From an uncultured Actinomycetes bacterium (lineage in GTDB: Bacteria > Actinomycetota > Actinomycetes > Actinomycetales > Bifidobacteriaceae), in the NCBI GenBank assembly GCA_900314875.1, contig OMWX01000004.1:154839-199790 (forward strand): 44,952 nt of DNA, given 5' to 3'. Below are positions 41,356-44,952 of the stretch, one piece after another. Within the stretch, counting starts at the first letter, position 1. Each line of letters starts with the position of its first letter. Under the pieces are notes generated by a model that worked only from the letters and a program-made list of their open reading frames with translations, searched no databases and was not told the origin of the DNA. A program made the position numbers and the translations under genes.

Positions 41356-42300
41356 TTAGTTTTCTTTATCGCACTCCTGACCTGTTCTCCGAAAAACACC
41401 CGCAAGGATAGCTCCGGAAATATTATGCCAGACAGAGAATACCGCCCCTGGAACTGTTGCCATGGCTAAATTGGGGAAAGCACTTGCCGCAAGTGTTGTA
41501 GCAAGTCCTGAATTCTGCATCCCAATCTCAATCGAAATCGCCTTCTTCCTTGGGATATCCATCTTAAATACAACTCCTGTCAGATATCCAAGAAGATATC
41601 CCAGAAGGTTGTGAAGGATAACAACGATTAGTGTCACCGCTCCTGTTGTCTTTATATTCTCACTGTTATGGGATACAACTGCCGCTACGATAAGACATAT
41701 CGCAAAAATGGAAACAACAGGCAGCACACCTTTCACCTTTGTCGTATATTTTCCCAAAATCCTATTGACCAGCATCCCAAGTCCGATCGGGATCAGGACT
41801 ACCTGAACAATAGAGATGAACATTGATTTAACGTCCACTGTCACAGATGTCCTCAGGTACAGGTATGTTAATACGGGAGTAAGAAACGGGGCAAGCAAAG
41901 TACTGATACTCGTCATTCCGACTGACAGCGCTGTATCGCCTTTTGATAGATATGTTATGACATTACTTGATGTTCCTCCGGGGCAAGTGCCTACCAGGAT
42001 CACACCGACAAGAAGTTCTTCACTTAATCCAAAAAGTGTGCCCAATCCAAAAGCAAGGGCAGGCATAATCAGATACTGTGACAGACATCCGATGATCACA
42101 GCTCTTGGCCTGATAAAAACGATGGCAAAATCCTCTGCGTTCATTGTTAAACCCATACCGAACATCACAATCATCAGCAAATAATTGATCCATCCGGTCT
42201 GAATCCATAAACAGGTCTCTGGCTTAAACAATGCGAGCACACTAACAACCAGAACAATAATCGCCATGTATTTTCCTATAAAAACTGACACTGTTTTCAT
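41356..42300 (-). CDS. Bile acid:sodium symporter (BASS) family transporter
   Basis: A 314-residue membrane protein with about nine or ten hydrophobic segments. Family features include MFGMGLTMNAEDF (about residue 46-58), GTCPGGTSSNVITYLSKGD (about 103-121), and EIGMQNSGLATTLA (about 258-271). BASS proteins import organic acids with sodium; bacterial members often carry pantoate, pyruvate or other acids rather than bile salts, so the substrate is unknown. It appears intact, with its start 52 bases downstream of the membrane protein gene, likely in one operon of foreign origin. Confidence 0.88.
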   Translation of the reverse strand: MKTVSVFIGKYMAIIVLVVSVLALFKPETCLWIQTGWINYLLMIVMFGMGLTMNAEDFAIVFIRPRAVIIGCLSQYLIMPALAFGLGTLFGLSEELLVGVILVGTCPGGTSSNVITYLSKGDTALSVGMTSISTLLAPFLTPVLTYLYLRTSVTVDVKSMFISIVQVVLIPIGLGMLVNRILGKYTTKVKGVLPVVSIFAICLIVAAVVSHNSENIKTTGAVTLIVVILHNLLGYLLGYLTGVVFKMDIPRKKAISIEIGMQNSGLATTLAASAFPNLAMATVPGAVFSVWHNISGAILAGVFRRTGQECDKEN

Positions 42301-42351
42301 ACTGCATCTCTCTATTCTATTTACAAAATTTACAAATTCCGAGTTGTTGTT

Positions 42352-43242
42352 CTATTCCCTTACAGCCAGAAACAGTGTCCCGGCACACATTACAATGCCA
42401 AAGAGAAAGTATACCGGCACTGCGGACGCGATCCCAAGATGAACCAGCGCCGCTATGCTGAATCCATACATCGCAGCCCAATAGATCAGCATGGGCACAT
42501 CCCAGTTCCTTGCCGGAGCGATTCTGCTTCCAACGCCGATACAGTGCCTGAAGATCATCACCAGTACAAAGCACCACAGGAGCACGAACGCAATGCAGGC
42601 AAACCATTCATCCGTGACCGCGTTGAGCAACAGAGATAATCCACTTGCGGCTCCCACGAAGGCAATACCGCATACACCGATACCGATGGCGGCAAGCAGC
42701 TGCTTCCATACGGGCATTCGATCCCTTTTTGCTGCAGTCTTCAGGCTGATGAAAACCATCGCCGGAGTTTCGAACATATAGCCGAGGAAATTGACCCAGA
42801 TCACGCTCATAAACATATGATGCGTGATATCCAGCGTAATTGCTCTGCCATCCCAGACCCAGAACCCGCCGTCCAAACGGATTGCCGCCACGTCGAGCAG
42901 AATGTCCATTGTCACGATCAGCCAGCCGGTGACCAGTGCTGTCATGAAATCGTTCAATTTCAGCTGCCTCGCGATCCGCGATCCATAGACCGTCAGGCCG
43001 CCCCACATCAGGCCTCCGAAGAACGGAAACTGATATGGCTTAAATCCAATGCTGATATAGAAGTCCGGGCTGTAGTGGTAGATGTCCGTGACCCGCACCG
43101 CCAACAGCTCCAAGGCAAATCCGGCAATGGCAGCGGAGATGAACAGCCACAATTCCTCGCGGTTCTTTTCCCGGATGACATCCCAAAGGAACATCGCGGT
43201 GATGGCATAGCACAGCAGTTCAAATGCGTTGATCCAGTTCAT
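42352..43242 (-). CDS. Polytopic membrane protein, possibly CruF/carotenoid-biosynthesis-like
   Basis: A 296-residue protein with seven to eight hydrophobic segments. The ATG at 43242 is preceded by GGAGGTGA ten bases upstream and overlaps (ATGA) the end of a gene remnant. A 34-codon upstream extension of the open frame lacks these features. Conserved-looking motifs include YQFPFFGGLMWGG and LDITHHMFMSVIWVNFLGY, which recall the CruF/DUF422 family of carotenoid-related membrane proteins. That resemblance is tentative, and no carotenoid genes are nearby. It appears complete and lies upstream of the BASS transporter gene. Confidence 0.6.
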   Translation of the reverse strand: MNWINAFELLCYAITAMFLWDVIREKNREELWLFISAAIAGFALELLAVRVTDIYHYSPDFYISIGFKPYQFPFFGGLMWGGLTVYGSRIARQLKLNDFMTALVTGWLIVTMDILLDVAAIRLDGGFWVWDGRAITLDITHHMFMSVIWVNFLGYMFETPAMVFISLKTAAKRDRMPVWKQLLAAIGIGVCGIAFVGAASGLSLLLNAVTDEWFACIAFVLLWCFVLVMIFRHCIGVGSRIAPARNWDVPMLIYWAAMYGFSIAALVHLGIASAVPVYFLFGIVMCAGTLFLAVRE

Positions 43243-43322
43243 CCCGCTTCCGTCACCTCCGGATTCTGGGCTACATAGACATGCTGTTCCTGCAGGTTCT
43301 TCGCCGTGGGAGTCAGACGTCC
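43239..43322 (-). pseudogene. C-terminal remnant of an unidentified gene
   Basis: An open frame of 27 codons (GRLTPTAKNLQEQHVYVAQN, then PEVTEAG) ends in a TGA that overlaps the ATG of the membrane protein by four bases. That is how a translationally coupled upstream gene would end. Just upstream lies the broken flavoredoxin gene, so a deletion probably fused the two. Confidence 0.4.
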
Positions 43323-43327
43323 CGCGT

Positions 43328-43829
43328 TCAGGATACGTGGGCATCCCTGTTTGCTCCGACAGAAGTCCCGTCTATATCCTGCGTATAAAGGTCACGGTTG
43401 ATCTCTTCGCTTAAGGCAGACAAATCCTGTTTCTGGACATACATCACGCGACACTCCAACGTCAGCGGAAACTCCTTTATCGCCGGAACAGAAATATTAT
43501 CCGATTCAACCAGCGTAAGCCCTGCCTCTTTGACCTTATCAATATTCCTTCCGCTATTCCCTCCGCAGATGCCGATAATCTTCTTGTCATAATCTCCTAC
43601 GGGAATATTGATGGTAAATTCCGGATTCTTATCCAGCTGCCCTTTTGTTTATCTGCCCTCGCGGACATAGACTGCGAACACAGGCTTGATCCAGTTCGTA
43701 CCAATCGTGCCCCATCCGATCACCATTGAATTGACCTTATCCGCCTTTGTGGTGAGCAGGATGCCCTTCGGCAGAGCCTTCACGATATCATTCGCATAAT
43801 CTTCGATCTTAATATTTCTCTTTTGTCAT
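43328..43829 (-). pseudogene. Flavin reductase/flavoredoxin-like pseudogene
   Basis: Translation across frames reads as a flavoredoxin-like (DIM6/NTAB flavin reductase) protein: IEDYANDIVKALPKGILLTT, SMVIGWGTIGTNWIKPVFAV, then VREGR, a stop, TKGQLDKNPEFTINIP, and finally QDIDGTSVGANRDAH. The ATG at 43829 has AGGAGG upstream, but the frame shifts after six codons. An in-frame TAA interrupts VREGR/TKGQ near 43650, and the end is lost after residue ~165. Three independent lesions make it non-functional. Confidence 0.8.
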
Positions 43830-43851
43830 AATGAACCTCCTGTTTTATCGT

Positions 43852-44349
43852 TCATCCGATGTAATGTATCCTTGTCTCATCATATCTGTCCTGTTGCGGA
43901 CGGTCTTCTGCCGGATACCCTACAGGGACAAGCGCAAACGCATGGAGCTTATCGCCGATGCCAAGGGCTGCGTCCGCTTTTTCCATACGATCCTCAAACG
44001 GGGTAACCGCAAGCCAAACACCACCAAGTCCCAAAGATGTAATCTCCAGCAGGATATTCTCCGTCGTAATGGCAAGATCGATCTCACCCAGCTCCGGGAA
44101 ATGCAATCCTTCCGTTTTCAGACAGGGAACGATAACCACCGGTGCTTTCGCCGCACAACCAGAGTAGGGGCTGCATTTTGCCAGCTTCTCGATTGTTTCC
44201 CTGTCGCGCACGACATAATACTCCCACGGCTGTTGATTTCCGGCTGAAGGAGCTGCCATAGCCGCTTTCATGTTCTGTTCGATCTTCTCCTGCTCTACAG
44301 GCTTGTCCTCAAATTTTCTTACGCTGATTCTTTTGAATATTTCGTTCAT
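43852..44349 (-). CDS. Nitroreductase family protein
   Basis: A 165-residue flavin (FMN)-dependent oxidoreductase. The N-terminal RISVRKFEDKPVEQEKIEQN and PSAGNQQPWEYYVVRDRE bind FMN; a later GLGGVWLAVTPFEDR segment completes the fold. These enzymes reduce nitro compounds or quinones with NAD(P)H. The ATG at 44349 is preferred because AAAGGA lies upstream; the frame is open for seven more codons. It is immediately upstream of the broken flavoredoxin gene, suggesting an ancestral redox operon of Clostridia type. It appears intact. Confidence 0.9.
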   Translation of the reverse strand: MNEIFKRISVRKFEDKPVEQEKIEQNMKAAMAAPSAGNQQPWEYYVVRDRETIEKLAKCSPYSGCAAKAPVVIVPCLKTEGLHFPELGEIDLAITTENILLEITSLGLGGVWLAVTPFEDRMEKADAALGIGDKLHAFALVPVGYPAEDRPQQDRYDETRIHYIG

Positions 44350-44366
44350 ATTAAACCGTCCTTTCT

Positions 44367-44468
44367 TCACTCCCCGCCGCCAGCGCTGATGCCCATGTGC
44401 CCGGAAAGTCCGTATTTACGCGCTTTTTCCGCGATCAGCCCTGAATGCGTGACATCAATACTACCGTC
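44367..44468 (-). pseudogene. C-terminal remnant of an unidentified gene at the foreign-block edge
   Basis: Thirty-three codons without a start (including DVTHSGLIAEKARKYGLSGH and MGISAGGGE) end 17 bases before the nitroreductase start. They look like the end of a cut-off gene, placing the right border of the transferred block near 44470. From about 44470 to 44665 I see no gene. Confidence 0.45.
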
Positions 44469-44665
44469 TCAATATGAATCGAATGCTTTTTCAACAGAGA
44501 TGAAACGATTGAAGTGCGGACGTTTTTGAAAAATTGTTGCAGCATTTTAACTGTTATGGAACATACAAGCGAGAGGTCTGCCGCCGGACTGCCTTTATGC
44601 AACACAAAGACAGTCTTGTTTCAGAAGAAGGAATATTTTCCCGTCATTAAAGGCAATTATGTGCT

Positions 44666-44749
44666 TCATTTTGCATGACAAAAGAAGCGAATGGAAAACA
44701 ATACTGTTATTTCGAAGATGTTTCTTTCTTCGGCCTCATTGGAGGCTGC
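44666..44749 (-). pseudogene. 5'-truncated third RiPP precursor copy
   Basis: Twenty-seven codons. The first nine (AASNEAEER) repeat the end of the shared leader of the two precursors, then a different 18-residue tail (NIFEITVLFSIRFFCHAK) ends at TGA. Homology to the precursor leader stops at GCTGCGG, where the inverted repeat begins, so the first 19 leader codons are gone. The tail has one Thr, one Ser and one Cys, and is less lanthipeptide-like than the others. Confidence 0.65.
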
Positions 44750-44952
44750 GGCGAACTGCAGAGGATATAAAAAATTTGTGCAAAGACTGCAAAAGGCGTT
44801 TAATTTATTTTTTGATCTATTTATATTTGAATTAATCGAATCAGGAAAAAATGTTTTTTTCTGCAGAAATCGTTTTCGGTTTTAATTCGATCGGTCGCGT
44901 TGAAGGCGAATTTTCGCAGAGACTGCGGCTTTTAATTAAATTCACTTATTTC
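44745..44952. repeat. Inverted repeat, right copy (208 bases)
   Basis: Inverted copy of 39968-40178, with one substitution and seven rather than ten A in the homopolymer. In the left copy the same sequence is followed by GTAAGGAGACG and the ATG of precursor 2. The window ends exactly where that would begin on the plus strand, so another precursor gene probably follows outside. Confidence 0.95.

Noticed and set aside
43243..43344. 34-codon upstream extension of the polytopic membrane protein
   Set aside because: A strong GGAGGTGA and a hydrophobic start support the ATG at 43242; the extension is polar and overlaps remnants of other genes.

Overview
The window looks like a chromosomal segment of a Bifidobacteriaceae-type actinobacterium of moderate GC. 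The beta and beta' RNA polymerase subunits closely match the bifidobacterial type. They are followed by an AdnAB-like helicase-nuclease pair, dapB-dapA, RNase J, aminopeptidase N, glmM and def, an order I associate with that family. This assignment is from memory of the families, not from a search.

Layout. (1) 1-4106: the end of a conjugative type IV secretion gene set (PrgI-like, VirB4-like ATPase, a Lys/Ala-rich membrane protein, a small unknown), coupled by 4-base overlaps and opening on a 23-T run. (2) 4107-12514: a terminator, a good promoter, rpoB, rpoC and a strong terminator. (3) 12727-24343: two very large AdnA/AdnB-like proteins full of in-frame short tandem repeats, then a HAD-like protein and a GNAT acetyltransferase. 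(4) 24567-33659: dapB, dapA, a structured leader, rnj, pepN, glmM, def and tRNA-Arg(CCU). (5) 33660-44952: a mosaic accessory region after the tRNA. It holds a 5'-truncated RelE-like toxin behind a 35-base homopolymer, a zinc-ribbon membrane protein, a pentapeptide-repeat protein, a HaeIII-like methyltransferase with a truncated restriction gene, a SanA/YdcF-like protein, two unannotated peptide precursors, and a foreign Clostridia-like block (nucleotidyltransferase, BASS transporter, membrane protein, broken flavoredoxin, nitroreductase).

Most notable system: at 39486-39950 (minus strand) two tandem 55-residue peptides share an identical 28-residue N-terminus but have different Ser/Thr-rich 27-residue C-termini, each ending in Cys. 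This is the layout of a lanthipeptide-like RiPP precursor family. A third, 5'-truncated copy lies at 44666-44749. It abuts a 208-base inverted copy of the precursor upstream region, and the window ends where a further precursor on the plus strand would be expected. The neighbouring SanA/YdcF-like protein carries the same leader motif at its own C-terminus, with many synonymous codon differences, which points to conserved function rather than recent copying. No modification enzyme lies inside the window.

A second theme is low-complexity Ser/Ala/Gln/Glu insertions in otherwise ordinary enzymes (AdnA, AdnB, GlmM, peptide deformylase, GNAT), several built from exact short DNA repeats. Both long homopolymers sit directly upstream of genes and could be slippage switches or assembly joins.
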